This document shows, piece after piece, positions 1 to 8,007 of a stretch of 64,000 nt of DNA. The position numbers and the translations under genes were made by a program. The DNA is taken from contig JAFQFV010000037.1 in the NCBI GenBank assembly GCA_017398555.1, forward strand, positions 1 through 64,000, read 5' to 3'. Each line of letters starts with the position of its first letter. Positions within the stretch are counted from its first letter, which is position 1. Under the pieces are notes generated by a model. It was not told the DNA's origin, did no database searches, and saw only the letters and a program-made list of their open reading frames with translations. This stretch comes from Alistipes sp. (GTDB lineage Bacteria > Bacteroidota > Bacteroidia > Bacteroidales > Rikenellaceae).

Positions 1-157
1 AAACTTTCGCCAAAACTTCGTTTTGGTAGTATCTGTTGCGAGAATAACGTTGTCTGCGACAATAGAAAAACAGCAAGAGCAGTAGTTTGTAAGCAAGCTT
101 ACACTACCGCTCTTTCTATTTTTACTATCCTTGCGGATAGCAGTTATTCTCGAAAAA
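1..157 (+). repeat. Structured repeat R1, copy 1
   Basis: First of three R1 copies (others at 31230 and 40090). A long-range stem CGAGAATAAC (39-48) with GTTATTCTCG (143-152) encloses three hairpins: TTGTC-TGC-GACAA (50-62), a long middle arm (76-113; AGAGC, GTAG, GTAA paired with TTAC, CTAC, GCTCT) and TATCC-TTGC-GGATA (126-139). A separate hairpin CCAAAAC-TTC-GTTTTGG lies upstream (10-26). No reading frame is present. The copy may start left of the window. Function unknown: a structured RNA or a DNA mobile repeat are both possible. Confidence 0.8.
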
Positions 158-350
158 GATTCAAAACCAAAGTTTTGTTCTCTGCTCAATCCGAAAACAA
201 ACGGCTGATACTAATACTTTACAAAAATATTGACATTCCCTCCAAACCTCCCTTTGAGAAAGGGAGGCTTAGTCGCAGAGTTCCTCTGCTCCGGGTGCAA
301 CGATTAAGCGGGTTTCCTGGCTACGCAGTACAGCTAACGCAGTAAAAATA
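158..350 (+). repeat. R1 trailing segment, copy 1
   Basis: This segment follows R1 directly and is repeated after the R1 copy at 40127 (40241-40435), but not after the one at 31268. It holds hairpins CCTCCCTTT-GAG-AAAGGGAGG (247-267) and GCAGAG-TTC-CTCTGC (275-289). In the other copy the first hairpin reads CCCCCTTTT-GAA-AAAAGGGGG, so the pairing is kept although the sequence differs. No gene is visible. Confidence 0.7.
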
Positions 351-399
351 GCCAAACTAAAAGCAAATAAGAGTTTGCACGCCAATTATTCTGTGCACT

Positions 400-524
400 G
401 TTTTATCGTCAGAGTGGTGCAGATTCGGCATATCGTGAAAACACCCCGGATGGGACATACTCTGCGTATTTCCCATTCGGGGATTTGAGGGATATGGCGA
501 AGGTGTGACACTATCACGATAAAA
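400..524 (+). repeat. Structured repeat R2, unit A1
   Basis: First of three R2 units in tandem. Outer arms TTTATCGTCA (401-410) and ACGATAAA (517-524) can pair. The central hairpin runs from CCCCGGATGGG to CCCATTCGGGG around a TATAC/GTATT-like inner stem. It is preceded by the R2 leader (about 370-400, containing TGTGCACT) that also precedes the single units at 23363, 31476 and 40471. Confidence 0.75.
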
Positions 525-528
525 CCGA

Positions 529-650
529 TTTATCGTCAAAAGTATGCAGATACGGTGCATCGTGATATAGGAGCGGATGGGACATACTACGGTATTTCCC
601 ATTCGGGACTATGAGGGATGTGCCGCAGGTGCGTGCTTTTCACGATAAAA
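529..650 (+). repeat. Structured repeat R2, unit A2
   Basis: Second tandem R2 unit, 4 nt after A1 and without its own leader. Arms TTTATCGTCA and CACGATAAAA flank a hairpin GGATGGG...CCCATTCGGG. The conserved strings GCATCGTGA and GAGGGATGTGC are shared with the other units. Confidence 0.75.
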
Positions 651-653
651 CCC

Positions 654-781
654 CATTTGTCGTCAGAGTGGGGCAGGTACAACGCTCGGCACAAAAAACA
701 GCGAAGGGCTGTACAAGACGTACTGCCCTTTGCTGGTTATTTGGGTTAGCGGAAGTAGATGCCCCGCTATCACGACAAATG
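654..781 (+). repeat. Structured repeat R2, unit A3
   Basis: Third tandem R2 unit, ending 4 nt before the stop codon of the outer-membrane gene at 786. Arms CATTTGTCGTCA and CACGACAAATG. The central hairpin (697-737) has AGCGAAGGGC, GTAC, GTAC and GCCCTTTGCT, unlike A1 and A2 in sequence but equivalent in pairing. The strings ACGCTCGGC and TTAGCGGAAG are shared with the unit at 40471, defining a subfamily. Confidence 0.75.
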
Positions 782-785
782 CACG

Positions 786-2210
786 TTAGAAGAGGTAGCC
801 GGTGTTGATATAAAACGCCCCCTTACCATCCTGCTTACGCAACTGACCGACAGGCAGACCGTACTCGAAAGCGACGATGAAGTTTTGGTTCATGATAAAG
901 CGAAGACCGGCACCGACGGTGATATGCGGGAGATCCTTCTCCTGACCCTTTGACATATACTCATCATACTCTGCGCGCACCTTAAGGTAGTCCAAACCGA
1001 GTTTCTCTACAGTACCCTTGAACTCCATATCGCGGCCTCTTGTGACGTATGTACCGTCGCTAAAGAGGTTCAGACCGAAGGCGATATTCTGCTTCCAGAG
1101 TGTGAAGTTCACAAAGCGCCAACGAATCTCGGCGTTATACGATGCCACATCCAGACCCTGCACGCGGTTACGCATAATACCACGCACGGTACGATAGCCA
1201 CCCATACCGTCACGGTCATACTGCGGACCTACGGTTGTAAGGTAAGGGCATACGTAGTATGGTGCATTCTTGCCGATAGTACCCTCATAGTTGAGTCGAT
1301 ATGCAATGGTGAGCACATCGTTCTTAATTACAGGGATATAGTGGCGGAAGGTTGCCGAGTAGCGGTAGTACGGGTTAGTTGTTCCGAGCCACTTCGGAGC
1401 GGCGATAATGTGAGCCTCAGCCCAAATACCGCGTGAAGGAGCTCCCTCCTTATCACGAGTATCGAAGAGCAGACCGGCACGGATAGTGCTATTCAGGCCG
1501 CCATCAGCCTCCTCATCAGAGATAAGACCCCACTCTCGATACTGCTCAAAGAGGGTCTTCTCGCTATCGGGGAACATCTTATGCTCTGCCTTATTCTTAT
1601 TAATCTTCTCGCGGTTTATAGCGCCCTGCTTGAAGTAGCTGAAGTGATAACCCGCCTCCCAGAAGAGCTTTTTGTCCCAGATATTACCGACAAAGTCACT
1701 CTTAAAGAGGATAGCCAGACGGTTAAGACGATACTTCGGAGTGTAGATGTACATATCCTCATTCTTCTTATCCTTACCTGCAGCGACCTTCTCGTGGTCG
1801 AAGTATGACATATAACCGTTAAAGCCGTAGAAGTCCATTGCCTTATCATTAAAGATAGTGAGCGCCGATGACCAACGCACGCCCGGAATAAGGAAGCGGT
1901 TGTCATACGAGAGGATATACTGCTGTGAGCCCTTTGTAAAGAAAGAGGCCTCGATATACCACTGCTGACGAGTATTTGGGTAGGTACTACCGTCACCAAA
2001 GTCGTAGATATTGAGCAGCGCACCGAGCTGGAAGCCCTTATCGGCATCAAATGCCACTGCGGGGAGCGGACCGAAGTTATAGCCGGTCTTTACAATCTCC
2101 TTCTTATCCTCTGTTTGAGCACTCTGCTCGGTTGTCTTCTTACTTTTAGCCTCTACGCTCTGAACAGCAAAGAGCACGAGCAGAAGCGAAACAATGTATC
2201 TAATCTTCAT
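786..2210 (-). CDS. Outer-membrane beta-barrel protein, surface antigen D15/BamA-like
   Basis: 474 residues. Signal peptide at about 1-20 (MKIRYIVSLLLVLFAVQS), then a short Lys/Thr/Glu-rich linker and an aromatic-rich barrel ending in ...TGYLF, the C-terminal Phe used for outer-membrane insertion. The segment APSRGIWAEAHI near residue 270 resembles the strand conserved in the D15/Omp85 surface-antigen family. There are no obvious POTRA domains, so this is a barrel-only relative, not BamA itself. An upstream Met would overlap the acyltransferase gene; the chosen start lies 11 nt past that gene's stop and directly begins the signal peptide. It is last in an operon with the acyltransferase and the symporter, suggesting an envelope role. 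Cargo unknown. Confidence 0.82.
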   Translation of the reverse strand: MKIRYIVSLLLVLFAVQSVEAKSKKTTEQSAQTEDKKEIVKTGYNFGPLPAVAFDADKGFQLGALLNIYDFGDGSTYPNTRQQWYIEASFFTKGSQQYILSYDNRFLIPGVRWSSALTIFNDKAMDFYGFNGYMSYFDHEKVAAGKDKKNEDMYIYTPKYRLNRLAILFKSDFVGNIWDKKLFWEAGYHFSYFKQGAINREKINKNKAEHKMFPDSEKTLFEQYREWGLISDEEADGGLNSTIRAGLLFDTRDKEGAPSRGIWAEAHIIAAPKWLGTTNPYYRYSATFRHYIPVIKNDVLTIAYRLNYEGTIGKNAPYYVCPYLTTVGPQYDRDGMGGYRTVRGIMRNRVQGLDVASYNAEIRWRFVNFTLWKQNIAFGLNLFSDGTYVTRGRDMEFKGTVEKLGLDYLKVRAEYDEYMSKGQEKDLPHITVGAGLRFIMNQNFIVAFEYGLPVGQLRKQDGKGAFYINTGYLF

Positions 2211-2220
2211 AGTAATAATA

Positions 2221-3534
2221 TTAATAAAGTATCTCTCTAATTTTACGATATTTTGCACGAAGGTCACTGTCGGCAAGCAGTTTTATATCCGAGCCAAAGA
2301 GTCGCAGAAGTCGCCAGCACTCCTGAGCCACGATTGGCGCAGGCAGAAAGGCAACAGTCAGCGGCAGAGCCCACTGCCAAGGCAGCACGGCATAGGCAAT
2401 TGCGGCGTAGATAATCATCAATATCGGCCAAACGATAAGGTTGATGAAGTAGCGTATCGAGTTACGGAAGGCGTAGTCCTTTAACCTCTTAAAGATAGCG
2501 CAGCACAGAGCATTTATCGGCAATGTAAGAATTGATGCCGGAATACTGTATGGCAGCGAAACAAGGACAAAGAGTGTCTTGAGAATACGCGACAGCACAG
2601 GATAGCGGACAGATACCGAGGCGAGGCTGATACGCTTTGACTTACGGCGCACAGAGGCCTCAGCACCAAGCTGCAACAGCTGTGCAGCGAGCTCAGGATT
2701 CTCGCTTTTCAGTCTATCAATCTGCTCTACGGTCTGCTTATTGAATCTAAAGTGCGCATCAAGGCGATTTTCGCCCCTCTCCCTATAGCGTTTAGCCTGC
2801 TGCTTTACCACAGCGGCACAAATCTCATATACGGCATCGTAGTTCTCGTCGTTCGGGATGTAGAATATCGACTCCTTCATTCGCTCGGCAAGGATATCCT
2901 TCAGCTCGACCATCTGCTCCGCCTGCGTAGCATCGCCGTGCGCAGCGATAAACTCACCCACATTAATAGGCTCGCCAATCTGCACGCGAACAGTCGAACG
3001 GAAACGGAAGAAGTTGCCATATCTCAGACCCATCGGAACGATATAGAGCGGCATATCGGGCATAAGTTCCTGAGCCTGAAAAGCGATGCGGAAGATACCC
3101 TTTGAGAGTGGTAGCGACGAATATTTCGCCTGATGTGTACCCTCAGGAAAGATGCAGAACGGCACCTTGTCGCGCAACACATCTACAGCCTTCTCAAAAA
3201 TCTCCTGATTCTTCTTCACCTCATCATAGCCGTCACGCATACGCATAATCGGCATAATCTTGAGCCAAGTGAGAATCTTCGCAAGTTTCGGATTTCGGAA
3301 GATATCTGCGCGAGCAACAAAGACCTTCGGCTTACGATCCATCGCAAGGATAACCAACGCATCCATCAGGGCGTTTGTGTGGTTTGGAGCATAGATAACC
3401 GCCCCATCCTGCGGGATACGCTCCTTGCCCACATATCGCACAGAGCGATAGGAGAGTCGGAGTGCAAAATCTACGTAGTAACGCAGCAGCCAATAGAGGA
3501 AGTCGAAGTCTTGGATTTTCTTCTCCTTTGCCAT
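2221..3534 (-). CDS. 1-acyl-sn-glycerol-3-phosphate acyltransferase-like protein (PlsC superfamily)
   Basis: 437 residues. The PlsC/LPLAT domain occupies about 30-250: the acceptor motif NHTNALMD (HX4D, about 51-58) and FPEGTH (about 129-134) are both visible. The C-terminal third contains two or three hydrophobic helices (about 320-400), longer than classical PlsC (about 240 residues) and typical of larger Bacteroidota members of the family. Likely acylates a lysophospholipid or related lipid at the inner membrane; the exact acceptor cannot be read from sequence. It lies 34 nt after the symporter gene and 11 nt before the barrel gene, so the three are probably co-transcribed. Confidence 0.88.
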   Translation of the reverse strand: MAKEKKIQDFDFLYWLLRYYVDFALRLSYRSVRYVGKERIPQDGAVIYAPNHTNALMDALVILAMDRKPKVFVARADIFRNPKLAKILTWLKIMPIMRMRDGYDEVKKNQEIFEKAVDVLRDKVPFCIFPEGTHQAKYSSLPLSKGIFRIAFQAQELMPDMPLYIVPMGLRYGNFFRFRSTVRVQIGEPINVGEFIAAHGDATQAEQMVELKDILAERMKESIFYIPNDENYDAVYEICAAVVKQQAKRYRERGENRLDAHFRFNKQTVEQIDRLKSENPELAAQLLQLGAEASVRRKSKRISLASVSVRYPVLSRILKTLFVLVSLPYSIPASILTLPINALCCAIFKRLKDYAFRNSIRYFINLIVWPILMIIYAAIAYAVLPWQWALPLTVAFLPAPIVAQECWRLLRLFGSDIKLLADSDLRAKYRKIREILY

Positions 3535-3568
3535 ATATAGAAATTGTGTTTAACAGACAGATTTAGCT

Positions 3569-4528
3569 CTACTCTGCCAGCGGTTTTCTGCGGAAAAGGT
3601 ATGCAACGGTAAGACCCGCAACAATATGCCAGATACCCCACCATGCAGTTACGATAAGCATACCTCCGTAGTGACCGTGCCAAATCTCCGGCGGGAAGAT
3701 TGCAGGGTTGAAGAGCATAATAAGACCCAGACCAGAATTCTGAATACCCACCTCGATAGTGAGCGAACGGTAATCCTTCTCCGGCAGTCTAAAGAGCTTA
3801 CCGCCGAAATATCCTGTACCCAAAGCACAAGCATTGTGGAGCAAGACGATGAAGAAGATGTAGAAGATGTTATCTACAATAATCTGGAAATTCTGCGAGA
3901 ACGATACGATAACCATACCGATAAAGAGCAGTACTGAGAGTACCTGTGCAGGCTTGGTAATTCTCTTTGTGGCATTCGGAAAATACTTTGCAAAGAGCAG
4001 ACCGCACACGATAGGCACACCGAGGAGCAACAAAATCTGCTCAAGCATCGGCAGGAATGGAATTACCAGCACCGGAATATCGCTATGTACGCTGACAAAG
4101 TGGCTGTAAAGAGTACCCCACAACCAAAAATTAAACGGCGTTACTATCGGTGCAAAAGCGGTAGTAATAGCCGTCATAGATACTGATAACTCAGTGTTTC
4201 CCTTCGAGAGTGACGAGATGAAGTTGGAGATGTTTCCACCGGGACAGCACGCCACCAAAATCATACCCAGAGCAACCATTGGTGTAATCCAATGATTAAG
4301 TGCCAAAGCCACTGCGAATGTCACTGCCGGAAGTCCTATCCACTGCATTAACACACCGACAATCACAGACTTAGGCTTTTTGAATACCTCCTTGAATGTT
4401 GATGTTTTAATGCCGAGAGCAACTCCGAACATAACAAAAGCAAGGATGATATTTACAATCATCATTCCCCCCTCACCAAAATTGATAGTCAATTCATTCA
4501 GACTCTCTAATTGTTCTTTCATTCCCAT
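3569..4528 (-). CDS. Bile acid:sodium symporter family protein (SBF/BASS)
   Basis: 319 residues with about nine to ten hydrophobic helices. The segment MILVACCPGGNISNFISSLSKG (about 92-113) carries the CPGGNxSN signature of the SBF/BASS family, where discontinuous helices bind Na+. Family members move organic anions with sodium: bile acids in animals, pantoate, pyruvate or steroids in plants and bacteria. The substrate here is unknown, although a gut anaerobe could use bile salts. A second Met two codons later (4522) is an equally good start. First gene of the run with the acyltransferase and barrel protein. Confidence 0.87.
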   Translation of the reverse strand: MGMKEQLESLNELTINFGEGGMMIVNIILAFVMFGVALGIKTSTFKEVFKKPKSVIVGVLMQWIGLPAVTFAVALALNHWITPMVALGMILVACCPGGNISNFISSLSKGNTELSVSMTAITTAFAPIVTPFNFWLWGTLYSHFVSVHSDIPVLVIPFLPMLEQILLLLGVPIVCGLLFAKYFPNATKRITKPAQVLSVLLFIGMVIVSFSQNFQIIVDNIFYIFFIVLLHNACALGTGYFGGKLFRLPEKDYRSLTIEVGIQNSGLGLIMLFNPAIFPPEIWHGHYGGMLIVTAWWGIWHIVAGLTVAYLFRRKPLAE

Positions 4529-4650
4529 AAGACAATGTAAATATTAAATTGTGCAATATAAATGTTGTTTCTATCCTAAGCCCCTGATAATCAGGAAATA
4601 TTAGCAGTTCCACCCCACTATTCGTCGGCCAACATTACACTAATTAAATA

Positions 4651-4658
4651 CAAATGTA
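4651..4658 (-). promoter_or_regulatory. Candidate -7 box for symporter operon
   Basis: Minus-strand TACATTTG fits the Bacteroidota TAnnTTTG element. No clear TTTG lies about 20 nt upstream, and the implied leader is about 120 nt, so support is modest. The rest of the gap 4529-4938 is AT-rich and shows no gene. Confidence 0.35.
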
Positions 4659-4873
4659 GCAAAATATTTTGATTCTTCGCCCTTTTTGCACATAAAATAG
4701 GACTTTTTAGAACATATCATCAAAAGTAGAGATACAAGACCGGAGCAAAGAGCACCCGTTATAAAATTCATTATTTATGTTGCAAAACACCCGAAAAAAT
4801 TTACAAAAATACACTGCTGATAATCAGATATTTACGATTTTATTTCAAAAAAGTGCTATTTTTTTAACAGATT

Positions 4874-4907
4874 TTTGCACTTTTGTACAATTTTTGTTTT
4901 ATCTTTG
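4874..4907 (+). promoter_or_regulatory. Promoter of PepSY-like gene
   Basis: TTTG (4874-4877), 22 nt, then TATCTTTG (4900-4907), a good Bacteroidota -33/-7 pair. It predicts a leader of about 25 nt before the start at 4939. Confidence 0.7.
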
Positions 4908-4938
4908 CCGTTAGAAAAGTAACTTAAAACTTTATACA

Positions 4939-5373
4939 ATGAAAAGATTTATATTAGCAATGGTACTATTTTTCGCATCGACTGCAGTTGTTGTTGCAGA
5001 CGAGCGTCCGATAAAGATTGGTCAGATGCCTAAGGCGGCCATCAGCTTTTTGAATAAAAACTTCACAGGCATTGATGTTCTATACGCCAACGTTGAGCGC
5101 GATATTTTGGATACCGACTACGAGGTAGGACTTGTAAATGGGACCAAAATCGACTTCAACGGCAGTGGCGAGTGGACAGAGGTGTCCAACAAGAAGAGTG
5201 GCGTTTCAAATAAGCTACTTCCGCAGAAGATTACTACGTACATAGAGCAGAACTACGCCAACGCTCAGATAATCAAGATTGAGCGTAGCAGTCGCAAGTA
5301 CGAGGTGAAGCTGACAAACGGGTTAGAGTTACTCTTCACAACAGATGGAGAGTTGATTGGTTTTGACGACTAA
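4939..5373 (+). CDS. Periplasmic PepSY-like domain protein
   Basis: 144 residues. Signal peptide at about 1-20, then two PepSY-like repeats (about 25-80 and 95-144). Each has the pattern of an amphipathic helix followed by YEV-type strands: DYEVGLVNGTKIDFNGSGEW and KYEVKLTNGLELLFTTDGEL. This matches the PepSY-like family common in Bacteroidota, whose structures resemble beta-lactamase inhibitor protein. Role unknown; such proteins may bind or inhibit peptidases in the periplasm. Single-gene unit: own promoter at 4874 and a terminator at 5429. Confidence 0.82.
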   Translation: MKRFILAMVLFFASTAVVVADERPIKIGQMPKAAISFLNKNFTGIDVLYANVERDILDTDYEVGLVNGTKIDFNGSGEWTEVSNKKSGVSNKLLPQKITTYIEQNYANAQIIKIERSSRKYEVKLTNGLELLFTTDGELIGFDD

Positions 5374-5428
5374 AGGTATATTCATAATGGAAATTGGTTA
5401 GTAAGTGTTGTTTAATTTGTGTTGGTAG

Positions 5429-5461
5429 CGGGTGTCCAAATTTGGGCACCTGCTTTTTTAT
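5429..5461 (+). terminator. Rho-independent terminator of PepSY-like gene
   Basis: The inverted repeat GGTGTCCAAA (5431-5440) and TTTGGGCACC (5441-5450) has one wobble and is followed by TGCTTTTTTAT. The right arm contains the TTTG used as -33 element by the following promoter. Confidence 0.8.
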
Positions 5462-5472
5462 AACTACCTTTG
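5441..5472 (+). promoter_or_regulatory. Promoter of comEC, overlapping the terminator
   Basis: TTTG (5441-5444), 20 nt, then TACCTTTG (5465-5472), only 4 nt before the ATG at 5477. The expected transcription start coincides with the start codon, so the mRNA would be leaderless. The -33 element lies in the terminator hairpin of the preceding gene. Confidence 0.65.
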
Positions 5473-5476
5473 TACT

Positions 5477-6934
5477 ATGCTAACCTTTTCACCGAAGAAT
5501 ATCAGCAGTCGTTTCGACAGAATGCCTATGGCGATGATGACCATCTCTCTCATTGCAGGTATTCTTGTCGCCGCGCACTTTGAGGTGGATGGTCTGGTAT
5601 GGGTAGCTATTGTCGGACTCTCTACCCTTCTATCATTTTGGAGGGAGAATTTTATTCTGCTCGCTATATTTGCCGTCGGAGCATTGGTCTATAATATAAG
5701 GTCGTACGATATCCTGCCTGAGGGTCAGGATGTAGAGTTAGGCATAAAGATTAGCGACAGCGGAATCAATTACGGCCGCTTCTCGACCTTTGATGCAGAG
5801 GTTTGTCAGCACAACAACCAATATTGCACAGCGCGTGTGAGGGTCACTGCCGACTCGCTGACAGTACTGCAACGCGGAGATATTCTCTTTGTTCACGCGC
5901 CGATACGACCATTTTCTCCTGCAGATAGCGGATATGCCCGTTCAATGCAGAAGCAGGGTTACTCGGGCAGAGTGACAATAAACGCAAACCGAATATCGGA
6001 GTGGCAAGTCAGCCGACGCAACAGCCTCCACCAATGGGCTGTTTCCAAGCTCAAATCCCTCCTACCGCAGAGCGATAGCCGAGATGTCGCCATATCGCTC
6101 AGCCTCGGTGCCAAGTTGGCAGGTCAAAGCGAAATCAAACAGAGCTACTCATACAGCGGCGTCTCGCATCTGCTTGCCGTATCGGGCCTGCACGTGGGTA
6201 TGGTGGCAATGTTGCTCACAATACTACTGCTGCCACTATCGCTCGTTTGGCGAGGCAATATAATCCGTTCCGTTCTCATCGTCGCCCTCATTTGGTTATA
6301 TGTCGCACTCTGCGGCTACCCGACAAGTGCCATCCGCGCAGCGATAATGTTCTCCGTGCTGCAACTCTCGCACCTGACACGCAACCGTTATAGTCAAGAG
6401 AACTCTATCTCCACGGCGGCGTTTATTATGCTCGCATTCAGACCTACAATGCTCTTTGAGCTCAGTTTCTGCCTCTCTTTTATTGCCGTTTTGGCGATTG
6501 TATTTGTCTATAAACCATTCAGCGCAATCTTCTACTGCCGCAGTCGAGTACTCCGAGAGTGCGTAAATGCCATAATGCTCTCTATAATCTGCGTCTATGC
6601 CACAGCACCACTCATCTCCAACAGCTTTGGCATCATCTCGCTGCTATCCATCATTCTCACCCCACCCGCACTAATCACAGCACAGATAATCATCATCAGC
6701 TCCCTTCTGGCACTCATCGCACCACTACCCCTCGCCCGCATACTATTCAGCGCTGCCGAGTGGTGCGCAGATATCCAAAACCGAGTTATCGAGTGGGCGG
6801 TATCGGGTGGCTACGGCTATGTAGAGTACCGCATTGACAACAATACGATGATGATAATATACCTTGTTATGGTTGTACTCCTGCTACTTGGCTTTGGACT
6901 AAAATACACCCCACCACAAGAGGAGATGGAGTAG
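5477..6934 (+). CDS. comEC: ComEC/Rec2-family competence protein
   Basis: 485 residues, strongly hydrophobic. The N-terminal part (about 15-185) matches the soluble DUF4131-type region after a membrane hairpin. The competence domain (about 190-460) contains GVSHLLAVSGLHVGMVAMLL and CGYPTSAIRAAIMF, hallmarks of the channel that imports single-stranded DNA. As usual in Bacteroidota, no C-terminal metallo-beta-lactamase domain is present. A start at 5432 is possible in frame, but that stretch encodes the previous terminator; the start at 5477 follows a good promoter, and 5522 (MPMAMM) is an alternative. Monocistronic as far as can be seen. Confidence 0.88.
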   Translation: MLTFSPKNISSRFDRMPMAMMTISLIAGILVAAHFEVDGLVWVAIVGLSTLLSFWRENFILLAIFAVGALVYNIRSYDILPEGQDVELGIKISDSGINYGRFSTFDAEVCQHNNQYCTARVRVTADSLTVLQRGDILFVHAPIRPFSPADSGYARSMQKQGYSGRVTINANRISEWQVSRRNSLHQWAVSKLKSLLPQSDSRDVAISLSLGAKLAGQSEIKQSYSYSGVSHLLAVSGLHVGMVAMLLTILLLPLSLVWRGNIIRSVLIVALIWLYVALCGYPTSAIRAAIMFSVLQLSHLTRNRYSQENSISTAAFIMLAFRPTMLFELSFCLSFIAVLAIVFVYKPFSAIFYCRSRVLRECVNAIMLSIICVYATAPLISNSFGIISLLSIILTPPALITAQIIIISSLLALIAPLPLARILFSAAEWCADIQNRVIEWAVSGGYGYVEYRIDNNTMMIIYLVMVVLLLLGFGLKYTPPQEEME

Positions 6935-6980
6935 AACTATATATTATAAGTTTTAGTAATAGTATTATAAAAAATATCAA

Positions 6981-7012
6981 TTTGACAAATAGAAAAAGTT
7001 GCATTATCTTTG
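6981..7012 (+). promoter_or_regulatory. Promoter of thioredoxin-ferritin-desulfoferrodoxin genes
   Basis: TTTG (6981-6984), 20 nt, TATCTTTG (7005-7012): a consensus Bacteroidota promoter about 40 nt before the thioredoxin start. The next two genes have gaps of only 32 and 41 nt, so it may drive all three. Confidence 0.75.
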
Positions 7013-7052
7013 CAGTAGAAAAGAGAAAATAACCACAAAAACAGATAAAGAT

Positions 7053-7409
7053 ATGGCAACTATACATTTGACAAAAGGTGGGTTTGAGCGAAGAGTAGCC
7101 GACCTGAACAGCATCAACAGCAACTGGAACTTTTTGGGCGACCGTCCCGCGCTGATAGACTTCTACGCCGCTTGGTGTGGTCCTTGCAAGGCACTCTCCC
7201 CTATATTGGAGGAGCTTTCTGAGGAGTATGCCGGCAAGGTGGATATCTACAAGGTAAATGTAGATGAGGAGCAGCAGCTGGCCGAGGCGTTCGGTATCCG
7301 ATCAATCCCGACCCTCTACTTTATCCCGATGAAGGGTCAGCCACAGAGGGCGATGGGTGCAATGCCAAAGGAGCAGCTGAAGAAGATGTTGGATAGTATT
7401 ATCAAGTAA
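7053..7409 (+). CDS. trxA: Thioredoxin
   Basis: 118 residues, the usual size of a single-domain thioredoxin. The active site WCGPC is at 41-45 after the strand PALIDFYAA; the cis-proline segment SIPTLYF lies near 84-90. It reduces disulfides of cytoplasmic proteins with electrons from thioredoxin reductase. No signal peptide, so cytoplasmic. The upstream in-frame Met at 6999 would place the promoter -7 box inside the gene, so 7053 is preferred. It is first in a run with ferritin and superoxide reductase, which points to oxidative-stress defence. Confidence 0.93.
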   Translation: MATIHLTKGGFERRVADLNSINSNWNFLGDRPALIDFYAAWCGPCKALSPILEELSEEYAGKVDIYKVNVDEEQQLAEAFGIRSIPTLYFIPMKGQPQRAMGAMPKEQLKKMLDSIIK

Positions 7410-7441
7410 CACTATAAATAACACTATAAAACCTTAAAACT

Positions 7442-7966
7442 ATGTTAAGCACTAAATTACACACAGCAATCAACGATCAGATTAATGCCGAGTTGTGGTC
7501 GGCATATCTCTACCTCTCAATGTCTATGGACGCCGAGGCAAAGGGTCTTAAGGGTGTAGCAAATTGGTTCTATGTTCAGTGGCTTGAGGAGCAGGATCAC
7601 GCACGAATACTGATGAACTACCTCAACTCACGCGATGCGAAGGTTACCCTTAAGCCTATCGAGCCTGTACAGACCGAGTGGGGCACAGTTCTTGATATGT
7701 TCAACAAGACGCTTGAGCACGAGAAGGTCGTAACAAGCCTTATCAACAATCTTGCAGCAATCGCTGCCGAGGATAAGGACTTCGCATCATCAAATATGCT
7801 CGTATGGTTTATCAACGAGCAGGTCGAGGAGGAGGAGTCTGCACGCGAGATGATCTTCGCTGTAGAGTCTGTAGAGGGCAATAAGTATGGCATGTACCAG
7901 CTCGACAAGGAGCTTGCAACAAGAGTCTATACACAGGCTTCACCCCTTGCAGCAAGTGCAGAGTAA
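7442..7966 (+). CDS. ftnA: Ferritin
   Basis: 174 residues. The four-helix ferritin fold is evident: QINAELWSAYLYLSMSMDAE (helix A with ferroxidase Glu), WLEEQDHARILMNYL (ExxH of the ferroxidase centre, about 50) and FINEQVEEEESAREMI (helix D). Twenty-four subunits form a shell that oxidises Fe(II) and stores it as mineral, limiting Fenton chemistry. It lies 32 nt after thioredoxin and 41 nt before superoxide reductase, an arrangement that fits joint induction by oxygen or peroxide; no regulator site is recognisable. Confidence 0.95.
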   Translation: MLSTKLHTAINDQINAELWSAYLYLSMSMDAEAKGLKGVANWFYVQWLEEQDHARILMNYLNSRDAKVTLKPIEPVQTEWGTVLDMFNKTLEHEKVVTSLINNLAAIAAEDKDFASSNMLVWFINEQVEEEESAREMIFAVESVEGNKYGMYQLDKELATRVYTQASPLAASAE

Positions 7967-8007
7967 GATATAAAATAAGTAGTAACAGTTAAAAAAATTG
8001 AGAAGAT

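Noticed and set aside
1-157. R1 as a retron msr/msd or group II intron part
   Set aside because: No reverse transcriptase gene is near any copy, and no domain V-like hairpin was seen. Kept only as an unnamed structured repeat.
400-781. Tandem units could be a CRISPR array
   Set aside because: Units are about 125 nt with internal hairpins and only 3-4 nt between them; there are no short repeats with unique spacers and no cas genes.
611-953. Short plus-strand frames over the R2 array and the end of the barrel gene
   Set aside because: They translate repeat hairpins; no homology or promoter.
5432-5476. Earlier comEC start
   Set aside because: This stretch is the terminator of the preceding gene and the comEC promoter.
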